DNA of 64,000 bases from assembly GCF_000183385.1 (NCBI RefSeq), contig NC_014760.1, forward strand, positions 310,001 to 374,000, read 5' to 3'. Each line of letters starts with the position of its first letter. Positions within the stretch are counted from its first letter, which is position 1. Shown here piece after piece: positions 1 through 17,604 of the stretch. Source of the DNA: Mycoplasmopsis bovis PG45. GTDB taxonomy: Bacteria; Bacillota_I; Bacilli_A; Mycoplasmatales; Metamycoplasmataceae. Both the position numbers and the translations under genes were made by a program. The notes under the pieces were generated by a model that was not told the DNA's origin, ran no database searches, and saw only the letters and a list, made by a program, of their open reading frames with translations.

Positions 1-17
1 CACCAGAAGTGCTATAA
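1..17 (+). CDS. rplN: 3' end of ribosomal protein L14 (partial)
   Basis: The first bases read as codons for A-P-E-V-L followed by TAA, the usual C-terminus of L14, and they sit directly before rplX as in the standard spc order. Only the last residues are inside the window, so the call rests on this short match plus synteny. Confidence 0.8.
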
Positions 18-29
18 AAAAGGATTATT

Positions 30-356
30 ATGAAAATCAAGTTTAAGAAAAATGATGAAGTAATAGTTATTGCTGGCTCACATAAGGGCAAAACCGGTCG
101 TATTGTTAGAGTAGATATTAACAACAATACTGCAATAGTTAAAGACATTAATATAGTAACTAAACACGTAAAACCTGGTCAAGGTAATGATGGCTCAATT
201 AAGAAAATGGAAGCTCCAATTCATATTTCAAATCTTTCAATCTTAGTTAAAAAAGCAACTAAGACATCACCAGCACAATTTTCTAAAATTGGATACAAAT
301 TTGACAAAGATAATAAAAAAGTACGTATCTTACGTAAAACTAAGAAGGAAATTTAA
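30..356 (+). CDS. rplX: 50S ribosomal protein L24
   Basis: L24 of the large subunit, an assembly initiator that binds the 5' part of 23S rRNA. The 108-residue protein opens with the KOW-type segment [19 protein letters not shown] (residues about 7-25), the family hallmark, and has a basic C-terminus. An AAGGA ribosome-binding site lies a few bases before the ATG. It lies between rplN and rplE, with 2 nt separating it from rplE, so it is cotranscribed with the spc cluster. Length and order are normal and nothing is odd. Confidence 0.97.
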
Positions 357-358
357 TT

Positions 359-904
359 ATGAACTTAAAGCAAAAATATTTAACTGATGTAGTTCCTGCT
401 TTAATGAAGCAATATGGCTATAAATCAATTATGCAAGTTCCAAGATTAGAAAAAATCGTGCTTAATATGACAGCTGGTAAAGAAGTTACAAACTCAAAGG
501 CAATTGAAGAAGTGCTAAATGAACTAACTCAAATTTCAGGACAAAAACCATTTCAAACCCGTGCTAAAAAATCAAACGCTTCATGAAAACTTCGTGAAGG
601 TATGGCAATGGGTGGTAAAGTAACACTAAGAAGAGATAGAATGTGAGACTTCTTAGAAAAATTCATTAATGTTGCTATGCCACGTATTCGTGACTTCCGT
701 GGTGCTAATCCTAAAGCATTTGACGGAAGAGGAAATTACTCATTTGGAGTAAAAGAAGAAATCATCTTCCCAGAAATTGAATTTGACAAAATTAGAAGAA
801 TTAAAGGCCTTGATGTACAAATTATTACATCAGTGAACAGTGATAAAGAAGCTAGAAGTTTATTAGAATTAATTGGAATGCCTTTTAGTAAGGGAGAAAA
901 ATAA
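359..904 (+). CDS. rplE: 50S ribosomal protein L5
   Basis: L5, which binds 5S rRNA in the central protuberance. The 181-residue reading frame is continuous only when UGA codons at about 584 and 644 are read as Trp, and both fall within conserved L5 blocks (around SNAS-W-KLREG and RRDRMW-DFL). The family features [15 protein letters not shown] and PRIRDFRG are visible. The gene follows rplX by 2 nt and precedes rpsN by 2 nt. L5 normally partners 5S rRNA, but no 5S gene is present in this window. Confidence 0.97.
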
Positions 905-906
905 TT

Positions 907-1092
907 ATGGCTAAAAGTTCATTAAAAGCTAAGCAAAAAAAGCACCCTAAATTTTCAACACGTGCTTATACACGTTGCGAACTATGTGGTCGTGTGCATG
1001 CAGTTTTAAGAAAATACAAAATCTGCCGTATCTGTTTCCGTGAATTAGCTCACCAAGGCAAGATACCTGGTATGAAGAAAGCGAGTTGATAA
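907..1092 (+). CDS. rpsN: 30S ribosomal protein S14 type Z
   Basis: A short zinc-binding (C+) form of S14, 61 residues. It has two CxxC pairs, CELC (about residues 24-27) and CRIC (about 40-43), which bind Zn. The frame passes a UGA at 1087-1089 and stops at TAA 1090-1092, giving the C-terminus K-A-S-W that is typical of this form. This is good evidence for UGA=Trp. The gene sits in the normal rplE-rpsN-rpsH order. Confidence 0.97.
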
Positions 1093-1093
1093 T

Positions 1094-1489
1094 ATGTTTA
1101 TAACAGATCCTATTTCAGATATGATTGTTAGAATCAAAAATGCAAATCAAAGAAAATTTAAAACTGTGCTTATTCCTTATTCAAACAAAAAGGCAAAAAT
1201 TCTAGAAATTCTTTTAAATGAAGGCTACATTGCAAGTTTTATTACAAAAGACGAAGGTAAAGACAAGGCGCTAGAAGTTTCATTAAAATACAAAGGCAAT
1301 CAATCTGCTATTATCGACTTCAAGCGTATTTCTAAACCTGGTCTTAGAGTATATGCTTCTGCTAATAATTTACCATCGGTATTATCAGGTTATGGTACTG
1401 CAATAATTTCAACTTCTAAAGGTGTAATGACTGAAAAACAAGCTCGTAAGGAAAATGTAGGTGGTGAAGTACTTGCCTACATTTGATAG
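1094..1489 (+). CDS. rpsH: 30S ribosomal protein S8
   Basis: S8 binds the central domain of 16S rRNA and is the classical spc-operon translational regulator in E. coli; whether it regulates here cannot be read from the sequence. The 131-residue product begins MFITDPISDMIVRIKNA and ends EVLAYIW, the last Trp being UGA at 1484-1486 before TAG. Conserved STSKGVMT and AR(K)ENVGGE motifs are present near the C-terminus. A single base separates it from rpsN. Confidence 0.97.
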
Positions 1490-1498
1490 GAGGTTTTG

Positions 1499-2038
1499 AT
1501 GTCTCGTGTCGGAAACAGAATATTAACCATTCCTGAAAAAGTTTCATTAACTCAAGATGGCACTTTATTAACAATTGAAGGGCCACTTGGTAAGTTACAA
1601 AGAAACATTAGTCCACTAATTGCACTTAAAGTTGAAAATAATCAAATTAGCACAATTAGAGCAAATGAAGAAAAATCTACAAAACAATTACATGGAACAA
1701 CTAATGCTCTTATCTCAAATATGCTTATTGGTGTATCAAAAGGTTATAAGAAAGAATTAGTTATCAAAGGTGTTGGTTTTAAATTCACACTTAAAGGTGA
1801 TGTTTTAGAAGTTTCTGCTGGTTATTCACACTTAGTAAACTTAGATGTTCCTGCTGGAATCAAAGTTGAAGTTCCTAAACCAGTAGAATTAGTAATTTCA
1901 GGTATCGATAAAGAAATAGTTGGTCAATTTGCAGCAGTTGTTAGAGCTGTAAGAAAACCTATACCATATTCAGGTAAAGGTATTGCATACAAGGATGAAG
2001 TTATTCGTCGTAAAGAAGGAAAAACTGCTTCTAAGTAG
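1499..2038 (+). CDS. rplF: 50S ribosomal protein L6
   Basis: L6, near the GTPase-associated region of the large subunit, 179 residues with the usual two L6 repeats (MSRVGNRILTIPEKV at the N-terminus; PYSGKGIAYKDE and RRKEGKTASK at the C-terminus). A TTG at 1496 is in frame, but the ATG at 1499 has a strong GGAGG about 6 nt upstream, so 1499 is the start. It is followed closely by rplR. Confidence 0.97.
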   Translation: MSRVGNRILTIPEKVSLTQDGTLLTIEGPLGKLQRNISPLIALKVENNQISTIRANEEKSTKQLHGTTNALISNMLIGVSKGYKKELVIKGVGFKFTLKGDVLEVSAGYSHLVNLDVPAGIKVEVPKPVELVISGIDKEIVGQFAAVVRAVRKPIPYSGKGIAYKDEVIRRKEGKTASK

Positions 2039-2062
2039 TTGAGTAAGAGAGGATTTTATAAA

Positions 2063-2413
2063 ATGGCAACATTATCAAGAAATCAAGCGCGTCAACTTAA
2101 ACACAGACGTGAACGTCAACACATTAGTGGTACAGCAGTTAAACCAAGACTATGCGTATTTAAATCACTTCAAAACTTTTATGCACAATTAATTGACGAT
2201 ACTAAAGGAATTACATTAGCTAGTGTTTCAACACTAGAAAAAGGCAAATTTAACGGAAATATTCAAGCTGCAACTGCTGCAGGTGAGAAAATGGGTGAAA
2301 TTATTAAGGGCTTAAAAATTGAAAGCATTGTCTTTGACCGTTCAGGTTACATCTACCATGGCCGTGTTAAGGCATTTGCAGAGGCAGTAAGATCAAAAGG
2401 AGTTAAATTCTAA
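2063..2413 (+). CDS. rplR: 50S ribosomal protein L18
   Basis: L18, a 5S rRNA-binding protein of the central protuberance, 116 residues. Conserved segments include PRLCVFKSLQNFYAQLIDD and FDRSGYIYHGRVKAFAEA. An in-frame TTG at 2039 overlaps the end of rplF, but the ATG at 2063 has an AGAGAGG ribosome-binding site about 10 nt upstream and gives the family length. It precedes rpsE by 2 nt. Confidence 0.96.
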   Translation: MATLSRNQARQLKHRRERQHISGTAVKPRLCVFKSLQNFYAQLIDDTKGITLASVSTLEKGKFNGNIQAATAAGEKMGEIIKGLKIESIVFDRSGYIYHGRVKAFAEAVRSKGVKF

Positions 2414-2415
2414 TT

Positions 2416-3111
2416 ATGGCAGATTTAGAAAACAAGACAGTTAAGGCTAAAGTAGAAAATAAGCCAACTGCAGCTAAAACCCAAAGTATTAGCGCTCCAA
2501 AGAGAACCGAATCAGGAGCTAAAAAACAAATTTGAGAAAAAAGAAGTGCTCACGATTCTAAGGATTTATCTAAAAAAGGTGCTGATAGAGCTAACAAAGT
2601 AAAAAACCGTACTCGTTTTGGCGAAGCTAACAATGAGTTTAGTGAAAAAGTGGTAAACATTAGCCGTGTTACAAAAGTTGTTAAAGGCGGACGTAGATTC
2701 TCATTCTCAGCTTTTGTAGTTGTTGGTGATAAAAAAGGTAAAGTAGGTTTTGGTCACGGAAAAGCAAATGAAGTTCCTGATGCAATTAAAAAAGCTGTTA
2801 AGGATGCAAGAAATCACCTTATTACAGTTCCAATTCAAAACAAAATTACTGTGCCACATGAAATTCACGCTAAATTCTTAGCTTCTAAAGTTATGCTTAA
2901 ACCAGCTCCTAAAGGTAAAGGTATCGTTGCTTCAGGAACTGTTCGTGCAGTTGTTGAATTAGCAGGATACACAGATATTTACACAAAAACCTATGGTTCT
3001 CGTTCAAAAGCTAATATTGTTAGAGCAACTCTTAAAGCCTTGCAACAATTAAGAACACCTGAACAAATTGCTGAAATCAGAGACAAAAACGTTAAAGACC
3101 TTTTAGGTTAA
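2416..3111 (+). CDS. rpsE: 30S ribosomal protein S5 with N-terminal extension
   Basis: S5, a decoding-fidelity protein of the small subunit. The conserved body starts near residue 79 ([16 protein letters not shown]) and contains the double-stranded RNA-binding-like S5 N-domain and the C-domain ([27 protein letters not shown]). The 231-residue product is about 65 residues longer than E. coli S5 because of a Lys/Ala-rich N-terminal extension that includes a Trp encoded by UGA near 2533. The ATG at 2416, 2 nt after rplR, is the natural start. Such charged extensions occur in other mycoplasmas. Confidence 0.95.
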
Positions 3112-3129
3112 TCTATTAAGGAGAATAAA

Positions 3130-3564
3130 ATGAAATTACATACATTGAAATCAACTCCTGGCTCACGTGTTGAAAAACACCGTGTTGGTAGAGGGCATGC
3201 TGCTGGTAAAGGTAAGCAAGCTGGTAAAGGTCAATCAGGTCAAAATAAACGTCATGGTCACAGATTAGGATTTGAAGGTGGTCAAACCCCATGATTCCGT
3301 CGTATTGGTAAAAGAGGATTTACAAACGTAAATCATATTGAATACCAAGTTGTTAATCTCAAAGATTTAGAAGAAAACTTCAAAGCCAATGCTACAGTAG
3401 ATTTAGAAGCATTATTCAAAGCTAATTTAATTAAAAGATCATTACCTGTTAAATTACTAGGCAATGGTAAATTAACTAAAAAACTTAATGTAAGCTTACA
3501 TGCAGCTTCAAAAAGTGCAATTGATGCAGTTGAACAAGCTGGTGGAAAATTCACAATTCTTTAA
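3130..3564 (+). CDS. rplO: 50S ribosomal protein L15
   Basis: L15, a late-assembly protein of the large subunit, 144 residues. It starts [13 protein letters not shown] and has the Gly-rich segment with [15 protein letters not shown] and the conserved FEGGQTPW-FRR block, where Trp is UGA. A GGAG ribosome-binding site precedes the ATG. In the usual spc order secY would follow at once. Here a terminator follows and secY lies 12.5 kb away, beyond two rRNA operons. Confidence 0.96.
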
Positions 3565-3600
3565 TTAATTCATTTTAATAATTCAAAAACTTTTATACAA

Positions 3601-3648
3601 AAATGTGTTTAATTGCACTTTAGATGCAAACAAGAACACATTTTTTTA
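3601..3648 (+). terminator. Rho-independent terminator after rplO
   Basis: Arms AAATGTGTT (3601-3609) and AACACATTT (3635-3643) pair, with an inner TTGCA/TGCAA stem, followed by a T run from 3641. It closes the first part of the split spc operon. Confidence 0.75.
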
Positions 3649-3694
3649 TTTTTAGATATAAATTATGTAAGCATTTTTTAAAAAAGGAGTTAAC

Positions 3695-4750
3695 ATGGAT
3701 AGTATTTGTCATAAAATTATTTTAAAAAGCCAAGAATATTATGATTTTAATAACACTTACAGACTAAATTTAAATAGCTTGTCTACCTTTTTAGTATCAA
3801 AAATTATTAGTCAAAATCAAGCAAACTCATTAATATTCAGTATACAAGAACAAGGATCTAATTCATTTATTTTTACTAAAATGACTTATTTTAAGCCCCC
3901 ATATGTTTATTTTGAAAAATTTAATCCTTCATTAGATGATTTTGAATACTTTGTTTTCGATGTTGGCGGCACTATTTTAGATGATAAAAAAATGCTTCAG
4001 TTTCAAAACATAAAAACAATAAATGAATTAACAAAATTAGGAAAAAAAATAATTTTAGCAACAAGTGGTTCATTTTTTAACTTCGAAAACTATTTTGAAA
4101 AAATAAATCTTAATATGCCAATAATTTGTGCTAATGGTGCAATGATTTATGACAATAATAATTTTGAACTAACTTATGGCTTAGAGATACAAAAATATAT
4201 AGCTTACAAAATTATGAACAAATGCAAAGAATTAGAATTAGCTTACTACATTTTTCATGATAAAGGAATGGCTGGTATTGATGTTCAAAATTCATCAGCA
4301 TATAAACAAAATAAAGAAGCAACAGGAATGAAAAAAGAAAGTTGAACATTAAACCCTGAGCCTAATTTTTTTGATGACAAAAAAATTTATAAAGTTTTTG
4401 TAACATTTGAAAGTAATCAAAATCAAAAAGTTAATAAATTAGTTCGCTTTTGCAAACAATTTAATGAACTTCATGCCGTACAAACACACAGCAATTTCAT
4501 AGATATTGGAATAAAGTGTTCAAAAGGCAATGCATTATTTAAAATTACAAGTGAAAATAATATAGATCTAAACAAAACAGTAGTTTTTGGCGATTCAGAT
4601 AATGATTTATCTTTAATTGAATTAGCTTCATTATCATTTAGTCATATCAATGCAAGACCCGAAGTTTTAAAAAAAGTTAGCTATATTTCTGATAAAACCA
4701 ATAATGATGGGTGAATAAATGAAATAGTTAATGATTTGTTCTTAGAATAA
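3695..4750 (+). CDS. Cof-type HAD-family protein with altered catalytic motif
   Basis: A 351-residue protein of the haloacid dehalogenase superfamily, IIB/Cof type, whose relatives are mostly sugar-phosphate or nucleotide phosphatases. Motif IV is intact (VVFGDSDNDLSLIE) and a motif III Lys is present (KCSKGNA). Motif I reads FDVGGTILDD, so the second Asp of DxDGT, the general acid/base, is Gly. Motif II reads TSGS in place of the common TGR/TGN. About 88 residues precede the domain and show no recognised similarity. An AAGGAG lies upstream of the ATG, and in-frame UGA codons are Trp. It may be a weak enzyme, a binding protein or an inactivated paralogue; substrate unknown. Confidence 0.8.
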
Positions 4751-4756
4751 ATAAAA

Positions 4757-4781
4757 GTAGCAATACTTTGCTACCGCTTTG
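4757..4781. terminator. Bidirectional hairpin between convergent genes
   Basis: GTAGCAA (4757-4763) pairs with TTGCTAC (4768-4774) between the ends of the HAD gene and the leftward phosphatase gene. T/A-rich flanks lie on both sides, so it can serve both genes. The T run is weak. Confidence 0.55.
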
Positions 4782-5774
4782 TTATTTCAATTTTAATTTA
4801 GAACCTAGTGACACAACTTTTGGTTCAATATTTACATTAAAGTTTCTTATGTCTTGATAATCAAAATAAGCTAATTCTAGGTCAAATGACTTGTCATCAT
4901 AGACACTAAAGATTAATTTTGAGCCAATTGGATATTTTTCTAACTGATTAAGTTCAGGCACTTCTATATCCAAAACCCCTAAAACAGTTGCAATGTTAGT
5001 GTCATGCCCAACTAAAATGTTAAGGTCACTATTGTTATAAAAGCAACTTTTTAATAGTTGATAAATATTTTTTTCACTTTCTAAAGCCAACTTTGGATTG
5101 TTTCAAATTAAATCAATTACAAAATCCTTAGCCTTTAAAATGAGTTTTAAATCAGAAATAAAATCCTGCGATCTAAATATTTCACTTTCCTTAAATCCAT
5201 CATAAAACATTGATTGCATAACATCAGAAGTGCTAGATGAGTAAAAAAGCTTGCCAGAAGGTTTAAGCCATTCACCTTCTGCATAGCTAAGAGTTGTATT
5301 ACTTTGCATATATAAGCATTCATTATCTAAGTTAAATATCTCTTTAAACTTATCATATATTCCTAATTTTGCAGCCTTTTGGTCAAATTCATTTACTCTA
5401 TCATTATTGATATAGGATTGATTAGGATAATTAAGCTCAAACCAAGGATCTCTTTTAGCAAATGATAAGTCTGAGCATTCAATCTTAATTTGCTTACCAG
5501 GCACAAGACCTAGGGAAAGCAATCTTGCTGTTTCATATGTTCTGCTTGTTGAATTAGCAACTATATTTATAGTATTATCATTATTTATGCACAAGTATTT
5601 TCTTAAGAATTTAGCAAATAATAATTCTAGTAATGCACCCTTATTTGTCAAATTAGCATTTAGCGTAGAATCATAATTTCAGTTAACAATATCTTTACTA
5701 AAAATATTTTTAAACTTATCTCTAAATTCAAAAGGATATCTAACGCCGTGTCTTGAAAGCATTATTCTTTTCAT
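4782..5774 (-). CDS. Histidine acid phosphatase family protein
   Basis: A 330-residue protein of the branch-2 histidine phosphatase family (acid phosphatase/phytase/glucose-1-phosphatase type). The N-terminus carries the catalytic motif S-RHGVRYP (residues about 8-14; His is the phospho-acceptor) and the C-terminal part has the proton-donor motif VGHDTN. There is no signal peptide or lipobox, although many relatives are secreted, so a cytoplasmic location is suggested. Two adjacent ATGs (5777 and 5774) follow a GAGG; the second has the better spacing. One Trp codon is UGA near 5100. It converges on the HAD gene and diverges from the rRNA operons. Substrate unknown. Confidence 0.8.
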
Positions 5775-5931
5775 CATCAACCTCGCAGTAAATTAATATA
5801 TAAAGTTAAATCACATAATAAAATAATTTAAATTATATTCTTATAGATTGCACAATATTTTTTATAGTAAAAAATGCAAATTTATTTACTTTTTTACTTT
5901 GTTTTAATTTTGATTAGTGTATATTATTTTT

Positions 5932-5951
5932 AACGCGTTTTTTAGCGCGTT
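5932..5951. repeat. G+C-rich inverted repeat upstream of rrn1
   Basis: AACGCG (5932-5937) and CGCGTT (5946-5951) flank an 8-nt T-rich loop in an otherwise A+T-rich 300-nt region between the phosphatase gene and the first rRNA operon. It is absent before the second operon. It may be an operator or a weak terminator; function unknown. I see no gene in 5778-6097. Confidence 0.4.
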
Positions 5952-5999
5952 GTATAACTTACACACTTTATTTTGCTCAAAATATTTTTACAAAAAATA

Positions 6000-6027
6000 T
6001 TTACTAAATTCAAAATATGTGTATAAT
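6000..6027 (+). promoter_or_regulatory. Promoter of rRNA operon 1
   Basis: A perfect TATAAT at 6022-6027 with a TTTACT at 6000-6005 (16-nt spacer). The same -10 and the sequence after it recur 4994 bases downstream at operon 2, which supports its role. A small hairpin and boxA-like TGTTCTTTGAAAACT (6056-6070) follow in the leader. Confidence 0.75.
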
Positions 6028-6065
6028 AAATAGGTGACCTTTTAACAGGTTAGAAATGTTCTTTG

Positions 6066-6080
6066 AAAACTAGATATATA
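6066..6080 (+). other. 5' arm of pre-16S processing stem, operon 1
   Basis: AAAACTAGATATATA at 6066-6080 is the exact reverse complement of 7723-7737 in the 16S-23S spacer. The pairing would enclose the whole 16S RNA in a 15-bp stem, the kind of substrate RNase III cuts. The same pair occurs in operon 2 at 11060-11074 and 12715-12729. Confidence 0.8.
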
Positions 6081-6097
6081 TAAACATGACAGTCAAT

Positions 6098-7613
<1,516 letters not shown>

Positions 7614-7922
7614 ACGGAGTACACTTGTCTTTTATCACTATAAAAAAAAGACTTATAACCAAAATTACTAGACCTATATTTATTTATAAACGTCATGGCT
7701 TTTATTAATAGGTCAAAAGCTATATATCTAGTTTTGAGAGAACATTCTCTCATATGTTCTTTGAAAACTGAATAGTAAAATATTTTTCGATATTTACAAC
7801 GACATCAAAAATCAAATTAATGGTTAATTTGTTTTGATTCATCGAGTAAGTCATATTTAATATGATTCATTGAAATGTCTTAAAATACACATCTAAAACT
7901 AACAACAATAGGAAAATACTAC
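7614..7922 (+). other. 16S-23S spacer, operon 1
   Basis: A 309-nt transcribed spacer with no tRNA gene. It holds the 3' arm of the 16S stem (7723-7737), a boxB-like hairpin GAGAGAA/TTCTCTC (7738-7753), the boxA-like TGTTCTTTGAAAACTG (7756-7771) and the 5' arms of two 23S stems (7765-7778 and 7865-7883). It differs from spacer 2 by C7668 and two extra As in an A run. Confidence 0.85.
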
Positions 7923-10806
<2,884 letters not shown>

Positions 10807-10819
10807 GTAGAGATGTTGA

Positions 10820-10862
10820 TTAAGACATTTCAATGAATTATATAAATTACTATTCAGTTTTC
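10820..10862 (+). other. 3' arms of pre-23S processing stems, operon 1
   Basis: TTAAGACATTTCAATGAAT (10820-10838) is the exact complement of 7865-7883, and ACTATTCAGTTTTC (10849-10862) of 7765-7778. Together they form a long stem that encloses the 23S RNA, as expected for RNase III processing. Operon 2 has the same pairs, with 3' arms at 15812-15830 and 15841-15854. Confidence 0.8.
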
Positions 10863-10874
10863 AGAGAATATACT

Positions 10875-10894
10875 AGTGCCAAGGCACTTTTTTT
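10875..10894 (+). terminator. Terminator of rRNA operon 1
   Basis: AGTGCC/GGCACT (10875-10880 and 10883-10888) followed by seven Ts. The same structure ends operon 2. Confidence 0.85.
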
Positions 10895-11010
10895 ATTAGA
10901 AATAAGATAAAATTCTTAATTCTTTTTACGAAAACACAAAATTGTTCTCTGAAAAACGTATTTTTTATTGCTACCAAAAAAGTTTGAAAATATTTATTAA
11001 AAATAATTGT
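10895..11010. other. Inter-operon gap
   Basis: About 115 A+T-rich bases between the two operons. No 5S rRNA, tRNA or reading frame is seen. The repeat unit shared by the operons begins at about 6019/11013 and ends just after the terminators. Confidence 0.7.
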
Positions 11011-11015
11011 TAGTG

Positions 11016-11021
11016 TATAAT
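11016..11021 (+). promoter_or_regulatory. Promoter -10 of rRNA operon 2
   Basis: TATAAT at 11016-11021 within TAGTGTATAATAAGTAGGCG, matching the operon 1 promoter apart from small changes. The upstream sequence differs and no good -35 is seen, so operon 2 does not rely solely on operon 1. Confidence 0.7.
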
Positions 11022-11091
11022 AAGTAGGCGACCTTTTAACAGGTTAGAAATGTTCTTTGAAAACTAGATATATATAAACATGACAGTCAAT

Positions 11092-12607
<1,516 letters not shown>

Positions 12608-12914
12608 ACGGAGTACACTTGTCTTTTATCACTATAAAAAAGACTTATAACCAAAATTAATAGACCTATATTTATTTATAAACGTCATGGCTTTTATTAA
12701 TAGGTCAAAAGCTATATATCTAGTTTTGAGAGAACATTCTCTCATATGTTCTTTGAAAACTGAATAGTAAAATATTTTTCGATATTTACAACGACATCAA
12801 AAATCAAATTAATGGTTAATTTGTTTTGATTCATCGAGTAAGTCATATTTAATATGATTCATTGAAATGTCTTAAAATACACATCTAAAACTAACAACAA
12901 TAGGAAAATACTAC
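12608..12914 (+). other. 16S-23S spacer, operon 2
   Basis: 307 nt, no tRNA gene, with the same stems, boxB-like hairpin and boxA-like sequence as spacer 1. It differs by A12660 and a two-base shorter A run. Confidence 0.85.
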
Positions 12915-15798
<2,884 letters not shown>

Positions 15799-15866
15799 GT
15801 AGAGATGTTGATTAAGACATTTCAATGAATTATATAAATTACTATTCAGTTTTCAGAGAATATACT

Positions 15867-15885
15867 AGTGCCAAGGCACTTTTTT
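15867..15885 (+). terminator. Terminator of rRNA operon 2
   Basis: AGTGCC (15867-15872) and GGCACT (15875-15880) followed by a T run, the same as operon 1. Confidence 0.85.
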
Positions 15886-16125
15886 ATTTTCTTATTTTGA
15901 AAACAGTATGCATTATAAAGATCAAATTATTTACTAACCAAAATCCCTACAAAACAGTGCTATAGGGAAATTTTTGTATGTTATTTTTCCGAAAAATAAA
16001 CAGCATAATTTCGTTCCAAACTATCAAATAAAAAGGCTTTAAATTTTAAGTAAATTCATTATAATATAACATATATTTTATATAGGTTATGTATGCTGTA
16101 GTTTATGTGATAATGAAGGAGAAGT
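15886..16125 (+). promoter_or_regulatory. secY upstream region with promoter
   Basis: No gene is seen. A CCCTA/TAGGG hairpin (15945-15949 with 15963-15967) precedes five Ts and could be a second terminator. A perfect TTATTTTT/AAAAATAA hairpin lies at 15981-15999. TATAAT at 16060-16065 is the likely -10 for secY, needed because the usual spc promoter is cut off by the rRNA operons; the -35 is not convincing. GAAGGAGAAG gives the ribosome-binding site. Confidence 0.6.
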
Positions 16126-17604
16126 ATGAAGAATTCTGGACTAAAAATTCGTGAGTTTTTCTATAAGTTTGGCAAAAAATGAAACGAGTGATGAAGTACA
16201 AAAGAAATTACTAAAAAGTTTCTTTATACAGCTACACTTTTAGCAATCTACCTTATTATGACTACAGTTAAGTCTCCTTTTGTTACATTTAGCAATATAA
16301 AAAATTCAATTGATAATGATACTTTTCTTAGTACACTAAACCTTATTGGTGGTGGTGGACTTAGACAATTTTCGCTAGTGGCACTTGGAATTAGTCCTTT
16401 TATTAATGCTTCCTTAATTATGTCCTTATTGCAAACTAAAGCTTTTCCAGCAATGCAAAAGCTTTCGCAATCAGGACCTGAAGGCAGAAGAAAAATTAAC
16501 ATAATAACACGTGTATTAACACTTATTATTGCCTTTCCACAGTCATTTATGCTTACAATAGCGCTAAGTAGTGGTGATAATCCTTTTATTAGAATTGATC
16601 CATATGGATTAAATAAAAACTTGGTAACTTATTTCTTATTGCCTTTTATTTTAATTGGTGGCTCATTATTTTCACTTTTTATAGCTGAACAAATAACTAA
16701 CAAAGGTATTGGAAATGGAACCAGTTTAATTATTTTTGTTGGTATAGCTTTTCAACTACCTAATCAGTTTCAAACAGCATGAGGAGTTTATGTAAGTGAC
16801 ACAGAAAGCTCAGCTATAGTAGTTGGAGTTTTAAAGTTCTTAACTTACTTATTTGTCTATTTAGCACTATTATTTGTCATAATTGTGATTTACTTAGCGG
16901 AAAGACATATCCCAATACAGCAAATCGGTGCTGGAAGAAGTAAGAGCGTCAAAGATATGGGTAAACTTCCAATTAAGCTTAATCCTGCCGGAGTTATGCC
17001 AATTATATTTGCCTCAATGTTTGTTTCCTTGCCAATATTAATCGCTAGAATACTTCCAAACACTAACACAGCTGCGATATGAATAAGAGAAAACATGGAC
17101 TTTTCAAAACCATTAGGTCTAAGTCTTTTAGTTGTATTTACTTTCTTTTTCACATTTATTATGGGTTTGCAACAATCGCGTGTTGATAGAATTGCTGAAG
17201 ACTTTACTAAAAACTCAACATTTATTCCCGGTATCCAGCCAGGTGAGCAAACTGAAGATTATTTAATTAGTGTTGTAATGAGGCTTTCAACTTTTAGTGC
17301 TTTTTATTTAGTTATTTTGGTTTCATTTCAATATCTTATGGTAATTACATTGGCTATACCAGCAGCAATGTCTTTTGGTGGAACTAGCATGATGATTTTA
17401 GTATCAGTTTCAATTGAAACAATTGATCAATTCAGAGCAAGAATAAAATCAAGCCAACTTTCAAAACAAAAACGCTTATCAAGAATTGTTTCTGAAAACA
17501 TTGCTGAGTCTAAAACTACTTACAATAGTGCTTTTGATACTGAAGCTGAAAGCAAACCAAGCAAAAGTAATTTACCTAAGTCAGAGGACGGTTTATTATG
17601 GTAG
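16126..17604 (+). CDS. secY: Preprotein translocase subunit SecY
   Basis: Channel subunit of the Sec translocase, 492 residues, a multi-spanning membrane protein. The plug/TM2 region LIGGGGLRQFSLVALGISPFINASLIM, the TM4-TM5 region with GNGTSLIIFVGI and the cytoplasmic loop AERHIPIQQIGAGR are typical. Trp codons at 16182-16193 and 16782 are UGA. The C-terminal tail is longer than usual, hydrophilic and Ser/Lys-rich. An AGGAG precedes the ATG. Its stop overlaps the adk start by 7 nt, so the two are translationally coupled. It normally follows rplO directly. Confidence 0.97.

Noticed and set aside
3333-3554. Minus-strand frame opposite rplO
   Set aside because: Antisense to a conserved ribosomal protein gene; no start signal.
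7614-7922. tRNA genes in the 16S-23S spacer
   Set aside because: No cloverleaf or T-loop sequence is seen; the spacer holds processing stems and boxA/boxB-like signals.
15981-15999. TTATTTTT/AAAAATAA hairpin as a terminator before secY
   Set aside because: No T run follows and such A+T palindromes are expected by chance; noted only in the region entry.
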